Assembly: GCF_032452875.1 (NCBI RefSeq)
Contig: NC_083885.1
Span: 35,753,925 to 35,817,924, forward strand
DNA length: 64,000 nucleotides
Origin: Bos javanicus
Taxonomy: Eukaryota > Chordata > Mammalia > Artiodactyla > Bovidae
Reading direction: 5' to 3'
Shown here: piece by piece, positions 1 to 10,300 of the stretch
Layout: every line of letters begins with the position of its first letter
How positions within the stretch are numbered: the first letter of the stretch is position 1
The notes under the pieces: generated by a model
Seen by the model: only the letters and a program-made list of their open reading frames with translations
Database searches by the model: none
Told to the model about the DNA's origin: nothing
Translations under genes and position numbers: made by a program

Positions 1-38
1 GTTTCTTTACTATTCTGCATTAAATACTAATCATAGTT

Positions 39-1262
39 CAGTTCAGTCGCTTAGTCATTTCTGACTCTTTGCAGCCCCATGGACTGCAGCACGCCAGGCC
101 TCCCTGTCCATCACCAACTCCCGGAGCTTGTTCAAACCCATGTCCATCAAGTTGGTGATGCCATCCAACCATCTCATCCTCTGTCATCCCCTTCTCCTCT
201 TGACTTCAGTCTTTCCCAGCATCAGGGTCTTTTCCAGTGAGTCAGTTCTTCCCATCAGGTGGGCAAAGTATTTGGAGTTTCAGCTTCAGCATCAGTCCTT
301 CCAGTGAACATTCAAGACTGATTTCCTTTAGGATAGACTGGTTGGGTCTCCTTGCAGTCCAAGGGAATCTCAAGAGTCTTCTCCAACACCACAGTTCAAA
401 AACATCAATTCTTCGGCACTCAGCTTTCTTTATGGTCCAACTCTCCACGTCCATACATGACCACTGGAAAAACCACAGCTTTGACTAGATGGACCTTTGT
501 TGGCAAAGTAATGTCTCTGATTTTTAATATGCTGTCTAGGTTGGTCATAGCTTTTCTTCCAAGGATCAAGCATTTTTCAAGTTCATGGCTGCAGTCACCA
601 TCTGCAGTGATTTTGGAGCCCAAGAAAAGAAAGTCTGTCACTGTTTCTATTGTTTCTCCATCTGTTTGCCATGGAGTGACAGGACCAGATGCTGTGATCT
701 TAGTTTTTTGAATTTTAAGCCAGCTTTTTCACTCTCCTCTTTCACTTTCATCAAGAGGCTCTTTAGTTCCTCTTCACTTTCTGCCATACAGGTGGTATCA
801 TCTGTGTATCTGAGGTTATCGATATTTCTCCTGGCAGTCTTGATTCCAGCTTGTGCTTCATCCAGTCCAGCATTTCGCATGATGTACTCTGCATATAAGT
901 TAAATAAGCAGGGTGACGATATACAGCCTTGATGTACTCCATTCCCAATTTGGAACCAATCTTTTGTTCCGTGTCCGGTTCTAACTTGCTTCTTGACCTA
1001 CATACAGATGTCAAGGAGGCAGTAAGGTGGCCTGGTATTCCTATCTCGTTAAGAATGTTCCACACAAAGACTGTGTGGATCTTTAACTGTGATCCACACA
1101 GTCAAAGGCTTTGGCCTAGTCATAAAGCAGAAGCAGCTGTTTTTCTGTAACTGTTGCTTTTTCAAAGATGCAGCAGATGCTGGCAATTTGATCTCTGGTT
1201 CCTCTGCCTTTTCTAAATCCAGCTTGAACATCTGGAAGTTTACGGTTCACATACTGTTGAAC
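39..1262 (-). mobile_element. BovB (RTE-class) LINE fragment, 3' part
   Basis: This is a 5'-truncated BovB LINE in antisense orientation inside the last NFATC3 intron. The minus strand encodes broken pieces of the BovB reverse-transcriptase polyprotein, including the C-terminal block with residues such as ELWCWRRLLR. The reverse-transcriptase active-site motif reads YTDD here instead of YADD, and several frameshifts break the frame, so the copy is dead. Similar copies lie at 14.6 kb, 22.8 kb and 24.0 kb. BovB is abundant in ruminants and is thought to have entered their lineage by horizontal transfer from squamates (family knowledge). The right boundary near 1262 is approximate. Confidence 0.9.
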
Positions 1263-2002
1263 TAATTACAGTCAGTGTGATTACTAATGCCAGTCAAGCC
1301 AAATTTTCATCCTTCACTTCTTTGCCTTTCTGAATGCTGCTACTTGAAAATTTGTCTGTTGAGAATCACAGACTTCTATGGTTAGAGACCTTATTAGTTT
1401 ATAACACCATCATTGATTAGCCAAGGAAATGGAATCTTGGATATGTGAAATAATTTGTCAAGGATACACATGGAATTAGTGGCAAAGCCTGCATTCAAAC
1501 CAAACCTAATTTCCAGGCCATTCCTTTGCTTACATATTTTGCTTTCCCAGGTCTTATTTTCTCCTTGGGTCACAAGGCTACTCCCACTCATTTTTTTCTC
1601 AGCCTTTTGCTCTTCAGTGGGACTGTGAAACTGCTCCCATACTTCCAAGTCTGTAGTAAGAAGGTGCATAAATCTCCTCTTGATCGTTCACTGTAGTTTC
1701 TTACCCATAGGATTTTTCCTTTTGGTTGTTCTAATTTCCAAATTCAGTTCCAGAGCTGACCTCTACCACCTTCCTCCTCTAAATTCGTCCTCAGCTTTTC
1801 TCCAGTAGTGACAGCATTATTCTTCCTAGACTTAGAGCCTTGGTGGTAGTAACGAATCAATCCTTTCTTCTTCTTACAGTCACCACACTCACTCGTAGAA
1901 TTGTTTTTGTCCAAGACCTTTGCATTTTCTTTGTCTAAATGATTTCTAGCCTCTTCTACTCTTTTGGCTTTCAAGAAGCTGAACGGGTGTTTTGAAACTG
2001 AT
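1263..2002. other. NFATC3 intron sequence without a recognised feature
   Basis: This is single-copy-looking A/T-rich intronic sequence. Short open frames occur on both strands, but none resembles a known protein and none has supporting splice sites. Confidence 0.5.
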
Positions 2003-2165
2003 TCTACCATTTACTAAGCAAATTGTGTGACACAACCTCTATTATCTATCTGTAAAGTGGGATAATACTGATCCTAAATTGTTGTCAAGATTAGCTGAAA
2101 CAAGATACAAATTTTCAGTTAAGTTTAACCCATAGATGCTCAATAAATATTTGTGGAGTGAATGT
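2003..2165 (+). repeat. MIR SINE remnant
   Basis: The order of decayed blocks matches a MIR: a segment reading like 'accatttactaagcaa', then 'ctgtaaagtgggataata', then 'ctcaataaatatttgtgg'. This is an ancient mammal-wide SINE and has no ruminant-specific tail. Confidence 0.6.
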
Positions 2166-2344
2166 TACTTCCCTTTGCCTTATAGCCATAATGAGTATAT
2201 GAGTTTGAAAAACTTTTTTCTTAACTACCTAAAGAATAGATTAGATATTAATACTTGAAGTTTTTTTTTTAATGATCAGTAGTGTCTCCTTTGCTCTATG
2301 ATCACTTCAGATGCTAATTATGGAAAGGTTTTTTTCTCTTGGTC

Positions 2345-2905
2345 TATTTTTATTTATAAAAGCTGTACTGAGATTCATTATTCATTCATTACTTTAGAAT
2401 TCATCTTTGAAAATAATACAGTTCAGTGGTTTTTAGTATATTCATAAAGTTGTACAACCATCATCAGTATCTAATTTTAAAACATTTTCGTTACTCCAGA
2501 AAGAAACCCCATACCTCTTTGTAGTCATTCTCTGTTCCTTTGTCTCTATAATACCTGGCAACCACCTGTTTATTTTCTGTCAGTTCTGACCATTTTATAT
2601 AAATAGAATCAGACAAGATAGGACCTTTTGTGTTTGGCTTCTTTCACTTAGTATAATGTTCCCAAAGTTCAATCCATGTTGCAACATGTGTTTAGAACCT
2701 CATTCTTTTCTAAGGCTGAATAATATTTCATTGTATGGAACAGACCACATTTTGTTTATCCACTCATCAATGGTAGACAACTGGGTTGTTTCCACTTTGG
2801 GGCTATTAAGAATAATCCTGGTATGAACATTTGAGTACAGGTTTTTATGTGGAAGTAGTTTTCAGATCCCTTGAGTATATGCTTAGGAGTGGTCTTAGTA
2901 TAGAA
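2345..2905 (+). mobile_element. L1 (old L1M-type) 3' UTR fragment
   Basis: The sequence has the well-known layout of an old mammalian L1 3' end. It runs from 'cagttcagtggtttttag' through 'cttctttcacttagtataat', 'ggctgaataatatttcat' and 'gggttgtttccacttt' to 'tatgcttaggagtgg'. It has many mutations, so it predates the ruminant SINEs nearby. The subfamily cannot be fixed by eye. Confidence 0.75.
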
Positions 2906-3563
2906 CTTTCAGGTGATGAAGCAAAAAAATTTTCATTTCAAAGCAAAGAATTCTAATGGTGAGAGAACTAAAGGTTCATATTTGGGATGTTTCCTTCTAT
3001 ATTGGTTCCTAAGATTAAAATTCTTTGCATTGGACCTCACAGAAGACTATAAATCAACAAATTCAAGAGCCTTCTCTGAAAGGATCAGCAATAATACAAA
3101 TGCCTCTACATAATAAAGGGTGTTTGTATTAGCATAGGGTAACAAAGTAATCCCCAAATCTCAACTCTCATCAAAGTATTTATTTTCATTCACTTTATAT
3201 CCAAGGTGCACTGCAGGAATCAGGAAAGGAAAACTCTCCTAAAGGGATGCAGATTAAGGAAAAGTTAGGCTAAGTGAACAAGAATCCTGTCTTCTGCTGT
3301 GCAGCCTGAGCCTTCACAGTGAGGGTAGGAACGTTTCCCTTTTCTCTGAGCCATTTCCCTTTCCAATAAAACTGACCTGAAAGATAGAGAAAGGGGGGCC
3401 TGGAAAAACTTTTGGAATGATGTTTCCATCCAGTTCAAGAGTAGGCTTCATTAGAAAGCCACAGAAAGGGAAAAAAACATCTTTGAAATAGAGCTCGGCT
3501 TCGAGCATCATATGGTCAGTCACACAGAGGTCACTAATTACTCTTCCCTTTCTTGTTTTTCAG

Positions 3564-3685
3564 TGAACGAGGTAATTGGGAGAGACATGTCTCAGATTTC
3601 CGTTTCCCAAGGGACAGGGGCGAGCAGGCAGGCTCCCCTCCCGGGTCCCAGTTCCCTGGATTTAGGAAGATCCGACGGGCTCTGA
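3564..3685 (+). CDS. NFATC3: NFATC3 last coding exon (C-terminus of NFATc3)
   Basis: A pyrimidine-rich acceptor (…tttttcag at 3555-3563) opens an exon that begins with two bases of a split codon. It then encodes 39 residues, including GRDMSQISVSQGTG and ending LDLGRSDGL, before TGA at 3683-3685. This matches the C-terminal tail of the long NFATc3 isoform as I remember it. NFATc3 is a Rel-family transcription factor that is dephosphorylated by calcineurin, enters the nucleus and activates cytokine and developmental genes. The Rel and calcineurin-docking regions are upstream of the window. The exon lies about 2.9 kb from the poly(A) signal and faces ESRP2 tail to tail. Compared with the human tail, a few residues before LDLG differ. 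Confidence 0.9.
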
Positions 3686-6440
3686 CAGTGCTCACTGCAG
3701 CCTTGTGTCCATCATCATGTACTTCTCAGCATGTTTCTCTCCTTGGACCTTGGGTTTCCAACTCTGCAACCTTCAGGATGGAGCCAGGAGTTGGGATCAC
3801 CGAATGTGGGGAAAGCAGCATTCCTCCAACTCAGGCCTTGGGAAGATTTTGTAAGAGAACAGGAGTAGTACAGGCTGTTTGATCTTTGGAGAAATGAGCT
3901 TTGCCTTTTATATTTAAATAGGATACTTTTATATGATGGGTGCTTTGAGTGTGAATGCAGCAGGCTCTCCATTTCAGAGGTGCTGCTTCTGCAGGTGACC
4001 TGGTTGCTTAGCTAGGATTGGTGATTTGTACTGCTTTAGGTCATTTAAAGGACTCTTTAGCTTTGATGATATTTTTAAAGTAGAAACTTTTGATAAAACT
4101 TTCCAGAGGTAAAAGAAAAAAAAAAACTACCCCAAGCCCACACCTATGCCTCAGAAACTCAGCATGTGTCCTGGAAGCCTTTCATAGATTCATAGGAAGT
4201 AAAGCCAAATGTAGCTCATACTTCTTTATAAAAGTAAACTCTTAGGTAAAATGAGAAGAGACCATTCCAATCACTGAAGTGTTGGAATACAAAATGACAT
4301 TCCAGAGCATAGCATTTTTGTAACTTTTTAGGTAATCTTCCTGCTGTCTCTCCATACCGTCTCCATGTTGAAATTGCTTGTTTCCCCTCAGGGCCTTGGG
4401 TAAATTAACTACAGGTAAGGGAGCTTTGAAAGATGGGGTTTTTTTTAGCTTGATATCTTTAATTCCTGCCATCCTACTAACAGGTAGGCTGTGGGGTATT
4501 TTTCCTTTTTATGTCCTCTGGTCCCAGACCTTTTCCAAGTGGAAGCATCAGCATTTGGCTGCCAGTCTCTTGTTGGTTTGTTTAGGCAACTTTGCTGCTT
4601 CTAGCTCATCTCTATAGAGGCCAGGCTGTGTCAGAAGCCAAGCACAAATGAGCTATGCTTCGGGACCGGGGCAGAGGACCTGCAGGATTCCAGATGGGAA
4701 GCTCTTAAGATCTGCACTGGCATGGGAGGCTTTTCCCTCATTGTTTACAGCCTGAAATGATCCTGGCCTATCCTGCCCCATCCACATGGCATAAAAAACA
4801 ACCTTTCCCTAGAAGGCTTTGAGGCAAATCCAAAAATGAGATACCATTGTAAACCTGACCCTCCACACCAAAGATGCCCTGGTGCTGCTGCTGGTAAGGC
4901 TGGTGCCCAAAGAGGGGCCAGCAAGAAACTCCAGCCTGCTGTCTACCAAAGGAGGTGCCCAACTTGGGTTCTCTTCAAACCCTGCCCTTACCTATCCCCT
5001 TAGTGGGATTAGTTTCCTGTTCCAAGGCTTGGGCCTATTTCAAGGCCCCTAAAGCTTGCAGTATGTTTTCAAATGAAATGTTGTACTTCTATTCAGGAAG
5101 CAAATTTTCTGAGTGCCTACATAGGAGAGACAGTGTGATGGGCTGGTCACAGGCTCCATTGCTGTTACCCCAGGGGATTGTAGGTCCCAGATGCCAGGAC
5201 TCTCTACTGAGGCCAAGTGAGGCCTGGGTGGAGGGAGCCAGCTCAATGTCCACCATCTCTAGTCAGCCAGATAGGAACTGTTGACCTACAATGAGGTATG
5301 GTCTTTTTTTTTTCCTTTAAGCCACAATGTTTTCAATTTCTCCCTAAAATTAGTTAGAAAAAATGTCTATCTTTCAGCAAATCACTCTAGTCCTTCTTGG
5401 AGCCCAGTGTTTTCACATTTTCTTTGAAAGTGAGTTTTGTGTCACGGAGTGTAGATAGATTTGCTTTGGGGCCTGTGGTTGGAAGCCCAGAGCTTCCCCT
5501 GGAGGGTTTTAGGGGGCTGACCCTCTTGAGATGGCCAGACTTTCCTCCGCCTTCACACCCCTGGGGTAGCCACCTCACATGGGGTCCTTACAAGAGCTTC
5601 CCTTGCAAGACCCTTTGGGGGTTGCTCTGTCGCCCTCAAGAATAAAAGCCTCTATGATCCAGAGTTGCTATGCACCAAAATTTGATGCCTTTTAAATACC
5701 TTGATGCCTGTAGCACTAGAAATGCTTTCCTATTTAAAATAAAAGTTAAATTTTAAAATAGAGCTTTGTATACTACATAAGCAGTTTTGTATCAGCTTTG
5801 TAAAAGCTTTGGTGTAAGAGACAGTATTTTTTGGCTTTGTAGACAGAGACCTTACTTTTTGTGCAACATAGTGGTGTTACAGCACACATCCACTGGACTA
5901 TGCAATTGAACTCTAGTTACAGCACTGAGCAACTGGCACGTGCTAGCACCCGCCCCTGCCCGCTCCAGCCCTGCTAGACCGTGGGTTGAGGAATGGGATG
6001 AGCAGCCTTCTGCTTACTGGAGATGCACTAAGAAACTTGGCTGAAAACAGCATTTAAAGGAACAGATGTCTTCGAGTTCGAGTGTGGTGCTGCTGCCCAG
6101 GGTGCATCCCACACCTGCCCAGGGCTAGCCCCTATCAACAGAGCTTTGCTGAGTCCGGCTGTAAAGCCCTGTTGTTGATACCCAGAACAGATGGTCATCT
6201 GTATGGCTCAGGTGGGTTCAAGTTGAAACCTTGTATTTTATAAAATGGATGATGTTCAATTAAGGAACTGGTTCTTAGTTATGTTTACAGCACTTGAGAT
6301 TGTGTTTTCTTGTACATTTTGTATTTTAAAACCTTTTATAGGAGTACAGTGCTCCTTACACAAATACAAAGGGAAGAAGCCAGCAATTCAGGCTCCTCAG
6401 TTACAGTGCTGAAATAATAAACGGTGACAGGTCAACAGTC
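3686..6440 (+). other. NFATC3: NFATC3 3' untranslated region
   Basis: The sequence between the NFATC3 stop and the AATAAA at 6416-6421 shows no further gene. It has A/U-rich stretches near 5690-5800 and 6230-6340, as expected of a regulated 3' UTR, and no ruminant SINE was noticed in it. Possible internal poly(A) signals are AATAAA at 5641-5646 and a similar hexamer near 5739. The cleavage site is inferred to be 10-30 bases after 6421. Confidence 0.7.
6416..6421 (+). terminator. NFATC3: NFATC3 distal poly(A) signal
   Basis: This is a canonical AATAAA at the end of the long NFATC3 3' UTR. It is followed by a G/T-containing stretch and lies 130 bases before the opposing ESRP2 signal. Confidence 0.65.
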
Positions 6441-6534
6441 TCCTCGAAATCTGCCTGAGTGTTCCTCTGCATGGGGCTGGTGTGGAGCCCCTCACTGTGT
6501 GCCAAAGGGAAGGGCACTTGGGCTTTTAAAAAGT

Positions 6535-7391
6535 CCATTTGGTTAGGAACCTTTATTTTACAGAAGAGAGGGTAGAATTCCAAATTCCTTCTGAAGCTTC
6601 AGTTGGGCACCCTGCAGTGGGTGCAGAGGACATTCCAAGGTGTCTGTTGAGTTCAGGAAAACTGACCTGCCCAAAGTGTGCATGAAAAGTAGGCAGAAGT
6701 CCCTTTATAAGTCAAGCCTGAGTTTTTCTGTGGGGGCCTTCTGCCCCCTAGTGTCCTCTGGGGATACTGCAGTACAGTCCATCAAAACGGTTTGTGATTT
6801 TTGCCATCTGCTATTCCTTGTGCCAAGCTCCAGGGGGGCCATCATCCTTAGGTGGGACCACCCCTGGCACAATGTGGTCACTGAGGTCCAAGTATCCTGG
6901 GGAGTGGGACCAGCACTCTTTGCTGCCCTGCACCCCGTCAGAAGGGACGGGAAGGTAGGACACTGGTATCTTTACTCAGAAAGAAGCTCCCTGGAGTCAT
7001 ACACTGAAAGCACCAGGGCTTACATTTTTTTTTTAAAGAAACCAAGCCTGCTGTGGACATCAGCCCCCCGGAACCTGTAGGCACAGGCCATAGCCAGAAC
7101 AGAACAAAGGCTCTCTGGGTGCTACTTAAGGAGCCCAGATCCGACCACTGGGAGCAGGGTAGTGCCATTCCACCCCCAGCCCTGCATGCAGGGTCCAGCC
7201 TTCATCTCTGAGGTGGACAGGCAGAGCAATAAGTTGGGGGATGGAGCTGGGGCTTGATCTCCGCTGGGGGCCTTCTGAGAATTTTGAAAAGCCAGAAAGA
7301 AGCCACCAGGTTGAGGGCGCTGGTTCTCTGGAGACAGGAGAGTCCCATTAGCTTAGGACATCAGTCAGCTCTTACCTCCTGGCTCCCTCAC
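6535..7391 (-). other. ESRP2: ESRP2 3' untranslated region
   Basis: On the minus strand this follows the ESRP2 TAG stop (7392-7394) and runs to just past an AATAAA at 6552-6557. No open frame in it is believable as a gene. The end point is inferred from the poly(A) signal. Confidence 0.7.
6552..6557 (-). terminator. ESRP2: ESRP2 poly(A) signal
   Basis: AATAAA on the minus strand (TTTATT on the plus strand) lies about 835 bases beyond the ESRP2 stop codon. It is the only canonical hexamer I noticed between the two converging genes on this strand. Confidence 0.65.
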
Positions 7392-10300
7392 CTACAAACA
7401 CACCCATTCTTTGGGGGCCTGTAGCACAGTACGAGCTGGGTCACCAACAGGCATCAGGCTGGTGTAGTCATCAGGGGCTAGCTGTAGGAGGGACAGAGGT
7501 TTAGGCAGGGAGCCCCAGACTCAGTCAGCTTCCCCAGCACTCCAGCCACACCTCACCTGGTAGGCCTGGAAGACGCTGAGCAGATCCTTCATACCAGCTG
7601 TGTATGGGACACCCTGCATACGGACCAGGGCTCCTGGCTGGGACAACACGGAGGTGGGAGCAGAGGCCAGGGCTGCAGGGGGTGTGGTGAGGTAGCCCAC
7701 AGTGGTGGGGGAAACGGGGGGGCTGGGGGGAAAAGGCAGGGATTTAGTAGTGTAGTCCCAGTTATGGCCTAGACTGAGCCCTACCCGCCTCCTCCCTTGC
7801 CTCTGTCTTGTGCTTGGTTCATTTCCTCCTCCCTGAAACCCCTGCCTCCACAGAGTCCTCCCTATTCCAGTATGTAGGTGGCATCAATCAGCCCCTAGTT
7901 GTCACTCCCTCACTGTCTCAGAATAAGGGAGCTCCAAGAGACCTTGAGTTACGTGGCCCAGGAAGGGGATCATGGATCTGAGCCTCCTGCAAACCAAGAC
8001 AAGAGGGCAAGACTGAAGTTCTTTTAGCAGCAGGGTACCTGGGGTAGTACGCTGTGTAGTTCATGTAGAGTTGAGTGGCTGGCCCTGGGTAGTAGGCGAC
8101 TGGGGTAGGAGCAGCAGGCACCCTGGCAGCTGGGAGCAGTGCTGAAGAGGGATACAGAGCTGCTGTCTCAGTGGGAATGAGGGTCGGGGTGGCCTGGAAG
8201 GTGGCGTAGGCGGGTGGTGAGAGGCCTAGAGGCAGAAGCAGAGAGTGTATCTGCAGGGAGCCCAGCACTGCCCTGGGTTGGGCAGCCAGAGAAGAGTCCC
8301 CCCACGTAGAAAGTAAGGGTGGTAACAGCCTGGCTCCCACATGCCACTTCTTTGAAGGCCCCAGCCCCTGGGACACTCACAGGGCAGCTTGCAGGGTGGA
8401 GGGGACATGCCACTGCGGCCCAAGGTGCCCCCCATCAGGACACGGCTCATCTCCTCTGTGGAGCAGGGGACCACCTCCACATAGCGTTCCTTCATTGCTT
8501 TCTTATGGCAGCGCTGAGCAGCAGCTAGGGCCCGCTCTGCTGATGTCATCTGGATGAAGGCATCACCTGACGGCCGGCCCTGTGCACACCACCTTGTGAG
8601 CTGCCTGTCATGTGCAAGGATCCCTTACTCCTAACCATGCTGCCCCCCTGGCCCCCCTGGGCAGCAGCTTTACCTGCTGGTTGAGCACCATGTGCACACC
8701 ATGAGGCCGAATGTCAACTGCTGCCTCCCCCAGAAAGCTAAGGATATCTTCAATGGTGGCTGTGTAGGGCAGGCCTCGCAGGCGTACACAGTCTCTCCCG
8801 GTCCCAGCTGCCAGTGGGAAGGGGATGGGCAGCAGTGGAGCAGTCAGGGTGGGAAGGAGTGGGCTGGAGGCGTAGCGGTTCAGGACCTAGAAGGAAAGGA
8901 AGCAGCAGGCTGATTATGCCAAGGAGGGCAAGGCCAAGGCAGGGAGAGAAGGGGCACCCTGGAGAGGTACATGGGTGTGGGGCATGGGGCCTGGGGGGCT
9001 CACCTGCTGCACCTCAGCTGCAGTGCTCCGGAAGAGTTCAATGTATCGCTTACCCAGCATGCCTTTATGCCTGCGTAACGCAGCCTGTGCCAGCTCCTCA
9101 CAGGCGAAGAGGGCAAAGGCATCACCCGTGGGCCGGCCATCAGGGTGGCGCACAAAGAGCAGCCCATCAGCGCCCCCTGTCACTGGGCACTCTGGCCCCA
9201 GGAAGCCTAGCACGTCTGCTGGCCCAGCCGAAAAGGGCAGTCCCCGCAGCCGCAGGATCACTTGGTCTTCCCGTGACAGGAAACGCGCCACCTCTAGTGA
9301 TGTGCCTTGGGCGGGGGGGGGGCGTGGGAGTCACCTACTGACTTCATCTGTGCCCTTCCAAATACCCACCCACACCGGCACCCAGGGAAGCAGGAAGGCA
9401 AGAGGCATGAGGAAACAGGACATATGTCAAGAGCCAGGGGGCACTAGGCACTTTCGGGAGCACACTCACCCCCTGCGATCTTCACAAACTCCTCTCCTGT
9501 TGCTTTATACACCTGTGGGGACAGCCCATGGGTCTCATGCCTGCCCAGCCTCAGCTCTGTCCTGCTCTGCTCCCAACCCTAGAGCCCCACCTCGATATAG
9601 CGGACGCCCATGTGATGCTTGTGTCTCTGCAGCGCTAGGTCCCGCTGTTCGCTGTCCACAAAACGGATGAGGGCCTCACCATTTCTGCGGCCCTGGGCGT
9701 TGAGGCACAGTGCTACACCACCCCTGCAGAGCCAGCACTGCGTTAGTCCCTCCTGGGTGGGCCTGCCCTCCTGTGCCCATCTACCCTGCTGTACCTACCT
9801 GGCAATATTGAGGCCTTTGAAGAATCGAGCCACGTCCTGGTCTGATGACTGCCAAGGCAGCCCACGAGCCCGAACCACAGTCTCGCTGTCCACCACGTCA
9901 GCCTTGCTGCTGTGGGGGCAAGGCACAATCAGAGCTGTCCAGCTGCTGTCACCCCCAACCCTGCCCCCTCCCTCACTCACCAAGGCCCTGTCTCATATTT
10001 CTGCTTCACCCCTTCAGGCTTCACAAACAGTTGACCTGAGAGGAGATAGCATGTGGGTCAGCAGGGTCTGGTGAGGGAGGGGTGTCTCCCCACCAAGCTC
10101 TGCAAAAAGGACAGTTGAGGGGGATGAGGAGGCAACAAAGGGGCTTCACCTGTGGCCTCTCAGAGAAGGTGACGTGGGGAGGGGAACTTGGAGGAAGAAA
10201 GAGGCAGGCATTCACCCAGCCGTGAGAACAGGTGAAAGGTGGTGAGGGGAACCTTACCGCTGGGACTTTCAAGCAGGTGGAGGATGATGGCTACCATTGT

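Noticed and set aside
8975..9670. Long plus-strand open frame (231 codons) in the ESRP2 region
   Set aside because: It is the antisense shadow of G+C-rich ESRP2 exons 8-10. The minus strand gives clear RRM protein with correct splice sites.
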